From the NCBI RefSeq assembly GCF_003390845.1, contig NZ_QMEK01000004.1:124001-188000 (forward strand): 64,000 nt of DNA. Reading direction: 5' to 3'. Every line of letters starts with the position of its first letter. Position 1 is the stretch's first letter. The notes beneath the pieces were generated by a model. It saw nothing but the letters and a program-made list of their open reading frames with translations, was not told the origin of the DNA and did no database searches. Both the position numbers and the translations under genes were made by a program. Source of the DNA: Tropicimonas sp. IMCC34043 (lineage in GTDB: Bacteria; Pseudomonadota; Alphaproteobacteria; Rhodobacterales; Rhodobacteraceae). This document shows, in pieces, positions 27,931 to 36,211 of the stretch.

Positions 27931-29211
27931 ATGAACCGCTTCCAACCCGATGACGTTCCGGTGCTTTCCCGCCCGGAGGAGGGCTGCGGTCCGATCCTGC
28001 CGCCGCACGGGTCGACCGCCCCGCCGATGCGCCAGCAGGTCTTCGACTGCATCCGGTCGCGCGGGCGCATGTCGCGAATCGATGTCGCCAAGTACCTGGG
28101 CGTCAGCCCCGCCTCGGTCACGTCGCTGGTCTCGGAGCTGCTGGCGGCGGGGCTTCTGACCGAGGTTGCGGGGCCCGGGCCGCAGAAGACGACCAACCGG
28201 GGCCGTCCGCCGGTGGCATTGTCGGTGCGGGCCGAGGCGGGCTATGTCGCCGGGATCAAGCTGAGCGATCTGGTTCATACCGGCGTCATCGTCGATTTCG
28301 CCGGCCGCCCGGTGGCCGAGGCCCGCCTGTCGCGACCCGACCTGCGCACCGACATCGACCTTCTGGTCGACGAGGCCGATACCCTGCTGGAGCGCATGCT
28401 TGTCGAGGCAGGCATGACCCGCAGTGCCCTGTCGGCGGTGGGGATCGGGCTGCCCGGGATCGTCGATCACCCGAACGGCGTGGCGCTGTGGTCGCCCATC
28501 CTGCGCGGGCTTGGCATCCCGGTGGCGCAGCTGATGTCGGCGCGCATGGGGCTGCCGGTGCATGTCGACAACGATGCCAACGTGCTGACCATGGCCGAAT
28601 TGTGGTACGGCGGTGGCCGCAGCCTCGCCGATTTCGCGGTGGTGACGCTGGAATTCGGTGTCGGCATGGGGCTGGTGATGAACCACAAGCTTTGGCGCGG
28701 CGCCCACAGCGTGGGCATGGAACTGGGCCACACCAAGGTGCAGCTCGACGGCGCGCTCTGCCGCTGCGGCCAGCGCGGCTGCCTCGAGGCCTATGTCTCG
28801 GATTACGCACTGGTGCGCGAGGCCTCGGTGGCGCTGAACCTGCACCGCAACCGCACCGACACCACGCAGGTCATGCTGGAAAACCTGTTCGATCAGGCCA
28901 AGGCCGGCAACGAGGCGGCGCGCAGCATCTTCCGGCGTGCCGGGCGCTATCTGGCGGTCGGGTTGGCGAATGTGATCAACCTGTTCGATCCGACGCGGGT
29001 GATCCTGTCGGGGGCACGAATGCGATACGACTATCTCTATGCCGAGGAGGTGCTGCGCGAGATGCGGGCGCTGACCCTGAACATGGGCCGCACCCTGCCC
29101 GAAGTCGAGATCAACGCCTGGGGCGATCTAGTCTGGGCCCGCGGCGCGGCAACGCTGGCGCTGTCCGCGGTGACCGAGGAGCGCACCGCAGGCGGGGAGG
29201 CAGCGGCATGA
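27931..29211 (+). CDS. xylR: ROK-family transcriptional regulator, probable xylose repressor XylR
   Basis: 426 residues. N-terminal winged HTH (about 30-95: MRQQVFDCIRSRGRMSRIDVAKYLGVSPASVTSLVSELLAAG), then a ROK sugar-kinase-like domain. Its zinc motif is CRCGQRGCLEAYVS near residues 273-286, and GIGLPGIVDHPNG and VDNDANV are conserved. It probably senses xylose and represses the divergent xylFHGBA operon. It may also bind its own upstream TTCTGC-AGC-GCAGAA repeat (27890-27904). Its stop overlaps the next gene (ATGA). Confidence 0.92.
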   Translation: MNRFQPDDVPVLSRPEEGCGPILPPHGSTAPPMRQQVFDCIRSRGRMSRIDVAKYLGVSPASVTSLVSELLAAGLLTEVAGPGPQKTTNRGRPPVALSVRAEAGYVAGIKLSDLVHTGVIVDFAGRPVAEARLSRPDLRTDIDLLVDEADTLLERMLVEAGMTRSALSAVGIGLPGIVDHPNGVALWSPILRGLGIPVAQLMSARMGLPVHVDNDANVLTMAELWYGGGRSLADFAVVTLEFGVGMGLVMNHKLWRGAHSVGMELGHTKVQLDGALCRCGQRGCLEAYVSDYALVREASVALNLHRNRTDTTQVMLENLFDQAKAGNEAARSIFRRAGRYLAVGLANVINLFDPTRVILSGARMRYDYLYAEEVLREMRALTLNMGRTLPEVEINAWGDLVWARGAATLALSAVTEERTAGGEAAA

Positions 29212-30806
29212 CGCGGCGCATCACGAGGCTCGCCGCGGCGCTGCTGGTTGCCGCGAGCGTTGCGGCGCCGGTGTCGGCCGACCCGGTGGCGGTCCGCTTT
29301 GCCGACGAAAGCGCGGCCTTGCCGGTCGAGCACGTCTATTCCGGCGGATGGGAGCATTTCGTTGGCGGCGGGGTTGCGGTCTTCGATTGCAACGACGACG
29401 GCCGGCCCGAGATCCTGGCCGCCGGCGGCACCGAACCGGCGCGTCTGTTCCTGAACCGCACCGCGGGACCGGGCCAGCCGCTGGCCTTCGAGCTCGCCCC
29501 CGGCCTGCCCGCGTTGACCGAGACCACCGGCGCCTATCCGATCGACATCGACAGCGACGGGGTGATCGACCTGGCGGTGCTGCGGGTCGGGCCGAACGTG
29601 GTGCTGCGTGGGCTTGGCGATTGCCGGTTCGAGGAGGCGACCGAGGCGATGGGCCTGACCTTCCCCGACCGCTGGACCGCCGCCTTCTCGGCCACCTGGG
29701 AGGGCGACGCGGCGCGCCCGACGCTGGCCTATGGCAATTACGTCGACCGCAGCAATCCCGACGGACCGTTCGAGGCCTGCGACGTCAACGAACTCTATCG
29801 ACCCGAGGGCGATCGCTATGGCGCAAGGCGCGAGCTTGCGCCTGGGTTCTGCGCGCTGTCGATGCTGTTCTCGGACTGGAAACGCGAGGGCCGGGCGGAC
29901 CTGCGGGTGTCGAATGACCGGCATTACTATGTCCGCGGCGGCGCCGAACAGATGTGGCGGATGGGGGAAGAACCGCGGCTGCTGGGCGCCGGGGATGGTT
30001 GGCCTGCAATCTCGATCTGGGGCATGGGGATCGCCAGCCGCGATCTGAACGCCGACGGCCGCCCCGACCTTGTGCTGACCTCGATGGCCGATCAGCTGAT
30101 GCTGCTGTCGGATGGGGCAAGCGCGTATCAGACCGCGCCCTATACCATGGGGGCTGCGGCGCAGCGGCCGCATCTGGGCGACGATGGCCGGCCTTCGACC
30201 GGCTGGACGGCGACATTCGGGGATGTGGACAATGACGGGCGGGACGATCTGTTCATCGCCAAGGGCAATGTCGATCAGATGCCCAGCAATGCGATCCACG
30301 ATCCGAACAACCTGTTGATGCGCCAGCCCGATGGCTCGTTCATCGAGACCTCGGTCACGGCGGGTGTGGCGACGATGGCGCGGTCGCGCGGCGCGGCGCT
30401 GGCCGATTTCGACGGCGACGGGCGTCTCGATCTGACGGTGGTGAACCGCCGGGCGGCGATCGAGCTGTACCGCAACCTGTCCGAGGGCACCGGCAACTGG
30501 GTCGAGATCGCGCCGCGACAGGCGGGCGACAACGGCTTTGCGGTTGGCGCCTGGATCGAGCTTGCCTGCGATGGCGCGCCGCTGACGGCGCGCGAGATCA
30601 CCATTGGCGGGGGCCATGCCGGTGGTGTCCTCTTGCCCGAACATTTCGGTCTGGGCGAGGTTGGCGAGCTGCGGGTGCGGGTCGTCTGGCCCGATGGCGG
30701 TGCCAGCGACTGGGTGCGCCTGGATGCGAACCAGCGGGTCGAGCTGTGGCGCGGCGATGGCGCGGCCGTCGAGGTAAGGCCTGCGGGCACAGCGGCACGT
30801 CCCTGA
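29208..30806 (+). CDS. Secreted FG-GAP repeat / ASPIC-UnbV domain protein
   Basis: 532 residues with a signal peptide (1 to about 24, cut near VSADP). At least five calcium-type DxDxDGxxD loops mark FG-GAP/VCBS repeats: DCNDDGRPE, DIDSDGVID, DLNADGRPD, DVDNDGRDD and DFDGDGRLD. They predict a beta-propeller. The C-terminal part (from about 430, NWVEIAPRQ to RVVWPDGGASDW) is an ASPIC/UnbV domain. Exported; function unknown. The start lies within the stop of the ROK regulator gene (ATGA), so the two are expressed together. No enzyme motif was found. Confidence 0.88.
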   Translation: MTRRITRLAAALLVAASVAAPVSADPVAVRFADESAALPVEHVYSGGWEHFVGGGVAVFDCNDDGRPEILAAGGTEPARLFLNRTAGPGQPLAFELAPGLPALTETTGAYPIDIDSDGVIDLAVLRVGPNVVLRGLGDCRFEEATEAMGLTFPDRWTAAFSATWEGDAARPTLAYGNYVDRSNPDGPFEACDVNELYRPEGDRYGARRELAPGFCALSMLFSDWKREGRADLRVSNDRHYYVRGGAEQMWRMGEEPRLLGAGDGWPAISIWGMGIASRDLNADGRPDLVLTSMADQLMLLSDGASAYQTAPYTMGAAAQRPHLGDDGRPSTGWTATFGDVDNDGRDDLFIAKGNVDQMPSNAIHDPNNLLMRQPDGSFIETSVTAGVATMARSRGAALADFDGDGRLDLTVVNRRAAIELYRNLSEGTGNWVEIAPRQAGDNGFAVGAWIELACDGAPLTAREITIGGGHAGGVLLPEHFGLGEVGELRVRVVWPDGGASDWVRLDANQRVELWRGDGAAVEVRPAGTAARP

Positions 30807-30871
30807 GGCGTGCCTGGGGTCGTGCGATCCGAGGACCTGGCACAAGCCCCTGCTCAGGGCGACGGCTGCGG

Positions 30872-31714
30872 TCAGCTTCGAGTCGGGCGGGTATCGGGCA
30901 GGGTGATCCGGGCCACCTGTTCGGCAATCGGATCGACGGACAGGGGATGGATTTCGGAATCATGCGCCACCGGGTCGCCGATCGGCTGCCAGATGCCGCC
31001 CTTGTAGATCTCGAGCGCATCGAACCCGGCCTTGTAGCCCATCTTCGGGCTGCCCGGCACCCAGTACCCGAGGTAGACATAGGGCAGACCCGCGCCGCGG
31101 GCGATGGCGATATGATCGAGGATGATATAGGTGCCAAGCGAGCGCTGGATCAGGTCCGGGTCATAGAAGCTGTAGACCATGCTCAACCCGTCATCGAGCA
31201 CATCGGTCAGGCAAACTGCCGTCAGCGCCCCCGCGACCGGGCCGCGCGTTCCTTCGCGGCGCTCGCGGTATTCGACCACGCGCGACCGCACCGGGGTTTC
31301 CTCGACCATCGCCGCGAATTCGAAGATGTCCATGTCGGCCATGCCGCCGTCGGCGTGCCGGCTGTCGAGATAGCGGCGAAACAGCGTGTACTGATCCTCG
31401 GTCGCCCAGGGCGAGGTTGCCTGACGCACCAGAGTGTCGTTGCGGCGCATGGCGCGGCGCTGGCTGCGGCTGGGTTCAAAATCGGCCACCCGGATTCGCG
31501 CCGACAGGCAGGCCTTGCAATCGGCGCAGGACGGCCGATAGAGCACGTTCTGCGAGCGCCGGAAGCCCTGTTTCGACAGGGAGTCGTTCAGCGTGCCGGC
31601 ATAGTCGCCCTGAAGTGCTGTGAACAGCTTTCGCTCCATCCGCCCGTTCAGATAGGGGCATGGCTGAGGGGCCGTCACATAGAACTGTGGTGCGATCGGT
31701 AGGGTGTGGCGCAT
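30872..31714 (-). CDS. bpt: Aspartate/glutamate leucyltransferase Bpt
   Basis: 280 residues. Adds Leu from Leu-tRNA to proteins with N-terminal Asp or Glu, marking them for ClpAP. ATE1-like family motifs: [14 protein letters not shown] near residues 19-32, [25 protein letters not shown] near 50-75, and the C-terminal [26 protein letters not shown]. Stands alone on the minus strand. Confidence 0.95.
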   Translation of the reverse strand: MRHTLPIAPQFYVTAPQPCPYLNGRMERKLFTALQGDYAGTLNDSLSKQGFRRSQNVLYRPSCADCKACLSARIRVADFEPSRSQRRAMRRNDTLVRQATSPWATEDQYTLFRRYLDSRHADGGMADMDIFEFAAMVEETPVRSRVVEYRERREGTRGPVAGALTAVCLTDVLDDGLSMVYSFYDPDLIQRSLGTYIILDHIAIARGAGLPYVYLGYWVPGSPKMGYKAGFDALEIYKGGIWQPIGDPVAHDSEIHPLSVDPIAEQVARITLPDTRPTRS

Positions 31715-31815
31715 CTGGGGGCGAAATATCGAGATTTACCGGCAAACGGTAGCAGGGCCAGGCAGTTCCGCCAAGCCCTGTTTCCGCTGTGCCGCCGTTC
31801 GGCAGCAGTGTCGCC

Positions 31816-32259
31816 TCAGCGGCTGCGGTTGATCGCCGTGGTCCCGAGGACCATGTCGTGCAGACCCTGGGAGCGTGCCGAGGTCATCATCAGCACCGCC
31901 GAGATCAGTTGCGGCACCAGGAACGAGACACAGAGCGTATAGAGCAGCGTGTGCATGATGGCATCGGCCGGCCCGAACCGTTCGCCGCGTCCGGTGCGCA
32001 GCTGGATCGACATCAGACGCATGCCCCAGGTCGCCGATCCGCCGGCGATGGTGAACACCCGGTAGAGGAAACTGATGCCAATCCAGAGCAAGGGATAGAA
32101 GAACAGCCCCAGGAAGGCGGTGAACGGCAGCGCCAGAAGCGTCAGCAGAAACACCAGAAGGGCGTCGAAGACCCAGGCGATCGCCCGCTTGACCGGGACG
32201 TCGGCATAGAGGTCGGCGTGAAGATCGGGGTCGGGAAGGCCCCAGAGAGGGTCGTTCAT
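31816..32259 (-). CDS. RDD-family integral membrane protein
   Basis: 147 residues from the start at 32259. RDD domain with the characteristic YADVPVKRAIAWVFD (Arg-Asp in the first membrane helix), two further membrane segments and SATWGMRLMSIQLR. Related proteins are thought to be small transporters, some moving Na+ and H+. Other in-frame starts at 32268 and 32283 are possible; none has a clear ribosome binding site. Confidence 0.88.
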   Translation of the reverse strand: MNDPLWGLPDPDLHADLYADVPVKRAIAWVFDALLVFLLTLLALPFTAFLGLFFYPLLWIGISFLYRVFTIAGGSATWGMRLMSIQLRTGRGERFGPADAIMHTLLYTLCVSFLVPQLISAVLMMTSARSQGLHDMVLGTTAINRSR

Positions 32260-32397
32260 GCTGCTCATCTGTGCGGGATCCATGGAAAGTTCAAGGGCGG
32301 TTGCGAAAGCGCCGCGACCGGGATGCGGCCGCGGCATCGGAGAGAGGGGCAGGGTCGGGCGGCCGGGGCGCAGGGATCGGCGCCCCGACGTTCGGGA

Positions 32398-32841
32398 TCA
32401 CGAGGCGTTGGGCGTTTCGCCCTCGATCGCATCGTCGTTCGGCGTGCGCGCACTGCGGGCGCGGTCCGCCATGAACTGGTCGAACTCGTTCTTGTCCTTG
32501 GCTTCGCGCAGCCGTTGCAGGAACGACTCGAAGGCTTCCTGCTCTTGCTCCAGCCGTTGCAGCGTCTCGGTCTTGTAGGCGTCAAAGGCGCTGTTGCCGC
32601 TCGGCCGCATGGCGGCGTGCATGGCGTGGAAGTCGCGATGGCGGCCGCGGCCGCGGTGTTGGCAGGTTCCCCTGAACATTCGTTTGCTCCAGATCATGTA
32701 TGCAAGAAAGGCAAGCCCGATGGGCCAGAAAATGATGAACCCCAGGATCATGGCAGCGATCCAGGCACCCTTCCCGCGCTGGTCCAGCCAGCTTTCGGCC
32801 CGTCCGAACCACCCAGTGGCTGCGACGTCGGCGGTTGTCAT
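32398..32841 (-). CDS. DUF2852 membrane-anchored protein
   Basis: 147 residues. One strong hydrophobic segment near residues 27-49 (WIAAMILGFIIFWPIGLAFLAYMIW), then a charged, probably coiled-coil tail (LQRLEQEQEAFESFLQRLREAKDKNEFDQFM). Function unknown. The start at 32841 has GAGGAG seven bases upstream; an in-frame start at 32880 would cut into a palindrome that looks like an operator. Confidence 0.85.
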   Translation of the reverse strand: MTTADVAATGWFGRAESWLDQRGKGAWIAAMILGFIIFWPIGLAFLAYMIWSKRMFRGTCQHRGRGRHRDFHAMHAAMRPSGNSAFDAYKTETLQRLEQEQEAFESFLQRLREAKDKNEFDQFMADRARSARTPNDDAIEGETPNAS

Positions 32842-32863
32842 GTCGAACTCCTCGTTTCTGTCT

Positions 32864-32882
32864 ATGTGAATGTCTTTCACAT
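32864..32882 (-). promoter_or_regulatory. 19-bp palindrome, operator copy 1 upstream of DUF2852 gene
   Basis: ATGTGAA-TGTCT-TTCACAT: perfect 7-base arms. It lies 22 bases upstream of the DUF2852 start, inside the expected leader or promoter. A second copy with one mismatched arm base is 59 bases further upstream (centre to centre). The regulator is unknown. Confidence 0.7.
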
Positions 32883-32922
32883 TATCCGAGATGGGAGATC
32901 ACGCGCCGGTGTTCAAGACCAC

Positions 32923-32941
32923 ATGTGAAAGGTTTTTACAT
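32923..32941 (-). promoter_or_regulatory. 19-bp palindrome, operator copy 2
   Basis: ATGTGAA-AGGTT-TTTACAT: same layout and spacing as the copy at 32864, with one arm mismatch. Located in the AT-rich part of the gap between the DUF2852 gene and the YbaK-like gene. Likely bound by the same protein as copy 1. Confidence 0.65.
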
Positions 32942-32984
32942 TTTTTGAGGGCGCGCCCCGACGCCGTCCCGGCGCAGTCGCTGC

Positions 32985-33458
32985 TCAGGCTTCGGTGAAT
33001 TCTGCCTCGGTCGCGCCGCAGATCGCGCGCAGCGTTTCGGGGGCGATGCCGAACACGTGGCGCGGCGTGCCTGCCGCCGCCCAGACCAGGTCGAAATCGT
33101 TCAGGCGGGGGTCGAAGAAGCTGCGGATCGGGGTCTTGTGGCCGACGGGCGAGACACCGCCGATGGCAAAACCCGTGACCTCGCGCACCCGCCTGCCCTC
33201 GGCCGGGTGGGTCAGCTCGCCCAGCAGATCTGCAATGCGTGCGGTCGAGACCCGGTTGCCGCCGGCCGTGACGAACAGGGTCAGCACGCCGCTTTGTCCG
33301 CCCTCGACGACGATCGACTTGGCGATCTGGTCAAGCTCGCATCCCACGGCCTCGGCGGCGGCCAGAGCGGTGCGGGTGCTGTCGGGCATCTCGCGCAGGT
33401 CATGCGCCGCACCGGCAGCATCGAGCGCTGCCATAACGCGCTTCAAGCTCTTGCTCAT
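32985..33458 (-). CDS. YbaK/EbsC-type aminoacyl-tRNA deacylase domain protein
   Basis: 157 residues, stand-alone YbaK/ProX domain. Such proteins remove wrongly attached amino acids (Cys, Ala, Pro) from tRNA. Family motifs: IAKSIVVEG near residue 46 with the conserved Lys, GGNRVST near 66, GFAIGGVSPVGHK near 97-109. AAGGAG lies seven bases before 33458; the open frame beyond this looks non-coding. Confidence 0.9.
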   Translation of the reverse strand: MSKSLKRVMAALDAAGAAHDLREMPDSTRTALAAAEAVGCELDQIAKSIVVEGGQSGVLTLFVTAGGNRVSTARIADLLGELTHPAEGRRVREVTGFAIGGVSPVGHKTPIRSFFDPRLNDFDLVWAAAGTPRHVFGIAPETLRAICGATEAEFTEA

Positions 33459-33531
33459 CCCGACTCCTTTCGCCCTCGGCCCGCGCAGGATATTGTCATC
33501 TCCGACGATCACAAGACAAGGAACCGGGGCG

Positions 33532-33912
33532 ATGGCGGCGGCGGAGCTGGAAACGATGCTCGCCTGCGAGACTGCGGTCTGGCAGGCGCTGCTGACGGGC
33601 GATGCCGCTGCCGATGCGGCGCTGCTCGAGGCGGGCTTCCTCGGGGTCTATGCCACAGGCTTTGGCGACCGTGCCGAGCACGCGGCCCAGCTTGCCGGCG
33701 GTCCGACCGTGGCGGGATACCGGCTGAGCGAGGCGCGGTTGCTGCCGCTTGCCCCCGGGGTCGTGCTTCTGGCCTATCGCGCCGATTTCACCCGTGTCGG
33801 CGCCAGCGAGGAGGAGGCGATGTATGTCTCCTCGATCTGGCGTCGGGACGGAGACGGTTGGCGGAACGTCTTCAGTCAGGACACCGCCGCGGGCGAGGAA
33901 CGGCCGGTTTGA
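33532..33912 (+). CDS. SnoaL/DUF4440-like protein
   Basis: 126 residues with the layout of the NTF2-like DUF4440 family: an N-terminal helix around ELETMLACETAVWQALLTGDAAADAALL, then strands ending in EEAMYVSSIWRRDGDGWRNVFSQDT. Members are diverse; no active-site residues identify a reaction. Divergent from the YbaK-like gene with 73 bases between starts. Confidence 0.72.
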   Translation: MAAAELETMLACETAVWQALLTGDAAADAALLEAGFLGVYATGFGDRAEHAAQLAGGPTVAGYRLSEARLLPLAPGVVLLAYRADFTRVGASEEEAMYVSSIWRRDGDGWRNVFSQDTAAGEERPV

Positions 33913-33940
33913 CGGAACGCTGACATCGGTCGCGGTAGCA

Positions 33941-34004
33941 GGGGGGCGCTGCCCCCCATCGCGGCGTGCCGCGACTCCCCCCGAGGTATTTTTGCCAAGA
34001 AGAA
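33941..34004 (+). terminator. Double hairpin plus dispersed element, copy B
   Basis: Two adjacent perfect hairpins, GGGGGGC-GCT-GCCCCCC (33941-33957) and TCGCGGC-GT-GCCGCGA (33959-33974). They are followed by GAGGTATTTTTGCC with five Ts and AAGAAGAA. It sits between two convergent genes and looks like a terminator. The last 20 bases (33985-34004) are identical to 49621-49640. Confidence 0.65.
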
Positions 34005-34037
34005 ATCCGGGGTGGCGGGTTTGGACGGGGGCTGCGT

Positions 34038-34889
34038 TCAGTAGGCGCCGCTGCGCATCCGTTCCGAACGCCGCCGCAGCATTTCGAGCGTCACCAGCAT
34101 CGACATCGAGATCAGGATCAGCATCGTCGCCACGGCAAGGATCGAGGGGCTGATCTGTTCGCGCAGGCCGGAGAACATCTGCCGCGGGATCGTCCGCTGT
34201 TCGGGACCGGCGAGAAACAGCACCAGCACCACCTCGTCGAAGGAGGTGACGAACGCGAACAGCGCGCCCGAGATCACGCCGGGCCGGATCAACGGGATCA
34301 CGATGTCCCAATAGACCTTCAGCGGCCGCGCCCCCATGGACAGCCCGGCGTAGTAGAGCGAGCGGTCGAAGCCCGCGAGCGTTGCCGTGACGGTGATGAT
34401 CACGAAGGGCACGCCGAGCGAGGCATGGGCGATGATCAGCCCGAAATAGGTCCCGACCAGGTTGAAGCGGGTGTAGAAGAAGAACATGCCGGCGGCGACG
34501 ATGATCAGCGGCACGATCATCGGCGACAGCAGGAAGGCTGTGATCAGCCGCTTGAAGGGCATCGCCGGGTTCGAAAGCCCGACCGCCGCCACGGTGCCGA
34601 GGATCGTCGCGATCACCGCCGCGGCAATGCCGACGATGAAGCTGTTCTTGACCGCCAGCATCCAGCGTTCGTCGCTGAACACATCGGCGTACCAGCGCAG
34701 CGAATAGGCATCGAGGTCGAAGGAGACCATCCCGGGGGTGAACGAGAAATAGGGCTCGGCATTGAACGACAGCGGGACGATGACAAGGATCGGCAGCATC
34801 AGGAACAGCAGTACCGCAAAGGCGAACCAGCGCAGCCCGTAGTGACCGAGGATGTGCCAGAAGGTGTAATAGGCCGGAAGATGTTTCAT
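34038..34889 (-). CDS. ABC transporter permease, PotC-like
   Basis: 283 residues with six predicted membrane segments. Binding-protein-dependent permease; the EAA-type cytoplasmic loop YYAGLSMGARPLKVYWDIVIPLIRPGV near residues 180-206 contacts the ATPase. Partner of the permease encoded just upstream (4-base gap). The polyamine assignment is inferred from the PotA/PotD-like partners; other small organic substrates are possible. Confidence 0.9.
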   Translation of the reverse strand: MKHLPAYYTFWHILGHYGLRWFAFAVLLFLMLPILVIVPLSFNAEPYFSFTPGMVSFDLDAYSLRWYADVFSDERWMLAVKNSFIVGIAAAVIATILGTVAAVGLSNPAMPFKRLITAFLLSPMIVPLIIVAAGMFFFYTRFNLVGTYFGLIIAHASLGVPFVIITVTATLAGFDRSLYYAGLSMGARPLKVYWDIVIPLIRPGVISGALFAFVTSFDEVVLVLFLAGPEQRTIPRQMFSGLREQISPSILAVATMLILISMSMLVTLEMLRRRSERMRSGAY

Positions 34890-34893
34890 GTGC

Positions 34894-36132
34894 CTATCCG
34901 AACTTGATGTTGCCGGCCCCGACGAAGCGGTCGTAGACCCAGTAGAGCAGCAGGATGACCACCAGCAGCATGGTGCCAAGCGCCGCTGCAAGCTCCCAGT
35001 TGTTCGATTGCTGCATGTGGAAGGCGATGATGTTCGAGATCATCTGTCCCTTGGTGCCGCCGACCAGCGCCGGCGTGATGTAGTAGCCGACCGAGATGAT
35101 GAAGACGAGCAGCGCGCCGGCCGAAAGCCCGGGCAGGGTCATCGGCAGGTAGACCCGGAAGAAGGCGGGCAGCGGGCGCGCGCCCATCGACAGCGCCGCG
35201 CGCATGTAGCTGGGGTCGATCCCCTTCATCACGCTGTAGAGCGGCAGGATCATGAACGGCAAAAGGATATGGGTCATCGCGACGATGGTCGAGAATTCGG
35301 TGTAGAGCATCTCGAACGGCGAGCGGGTGATGCCCGCCCCCATCAGGAACGAGTTGACGACGCCGTTGGTTTGCAGCAGCGCGATCCAGGCGGTGGTGCG
35401 CACCAGAAGCGAGGTCCAGAATGGCAGCAATACGAAGACCATCAGAAGGTTTGCGGTCTTGGCCGGCGCGGTCGCCAGATAATGTGCCAGCGGATAGCCG
35501 AGGATCAGCGTTGCGATCGTGATGATCAGCGCCATCTTCAGCGTCTTGATGAACAGATCCACATAGATCCGCGCTCCGTCGCGCGGCATGATACCCCCCG
35601 CGGGCGAGCGTTCGAGATCCATGGCGGTCAGGAAATAATCTGCAGTGAACGTGTTGCCCGACGTGATGATGCCGCGCCAGACCTCGGGATCGGTCCATTT
35701 CTCGTCGGCTGCGGCCAAGAGCGCGGCGCCCGATGCGGCGATTTCGGAATCCTCGGCGCGGGCGATCTTGCGGGCGGTCGATTTCACCAGGCTCGAACTG
35801 CCGGGAACGACTCGGTTCAGTTCTTCGGCCATCTTGCCCGACAGCCGTTCGTCGGCCAGCCGCTTCAGGTCGGCGGCAAAGATCGCCTGGGTCTCGGCAG
35901 GTGGCAGGCCGGTGCGGTCCCAGGCCTTCAGCGCCTTCAGGCTGTCGGGGATCAGGGTGGAGACGGTCGGGTGATAGAAGCCGCGCACCAGCATGGTGCC
36001 GATCGGGGCCGCGAAGGTGAACAGCAGGAACAGCAGGAGCGGCGCGACAAACAGAAAGGCTGTCATGCGTCGCCGGCCCAGTTCGCTGCGGGCGGATCTG
36101 CGGTCGGCGGCGGTAAGGGGGATGTCGGTCAT
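34894..36132 (-). CDS. ABC transporter permease, PotB-like, with large periplasmic loop
   Basis: 412 residues, longer than the usual 290-310. After the first membrane segment (about 22-46) comes an extracytoplasmic insert of about 130 residues rich in Ala, Glu and Lys, before the remaining five segments. The ATPase-contact loop YMRAALSMGARPLPAFFRVYLPMTLPGLSAG is intact. GAGGAG precedes the start at 36132. Confidence 0.9.
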   Translation of the reverse strand: MTDIPLTAADRRSARSELGRRRMTAFLFVAPLLLFLLFTFAAPIGTMLVRGFYHPTVSTLIPDSLKALKAWDRTGLPPAETQAIFAADLKRLADERLSGKMAEELNRVVPGSSSLVKSTARKIARAEDSEIAASGAALLAAADEKWTDPEVWRGIITSGNTFTADYFLTAMDLERSPAGGIMPRDGARIYVDLFIKTLKMALIITIATLILGYPLAHYLATAPAKTANLLMVFVLLPFWTSLLVRTTAWIALLQTNGVVNSFLMGAGITRSPFEMLYTEFSTIVAMTHILLPFMILPLYSVMKGIDPSYMRAALSMGARPLPAFFRVYLPMTLPGLSAGALLVFIISVGYYITPALVGGTKGQMISNIIAFHMQQSNNWELAAALGTMLLVVILLLYWVYDRFVGAGNIKFG

Positions 36133-36211
36133 TGGCGCTCCTCGGGGATACGGGGCGGTCTTGCGATGCCGCGCGCCACTGTCTGGCAGCGCGCGGCCCG
36201 GTCTTGCGAGA

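Noticed and set aside
32864-32941. PpsR/CrtJ sites (TGT-N12-ACA)
   Set aside because: The palindromes have 11 bases between TGT and ACA, so they do not fit that consensus.
33948-34037. Insertion-sequence end
   Set aside because: No transposase frame or target duplication; the hairpins fit a terminator.
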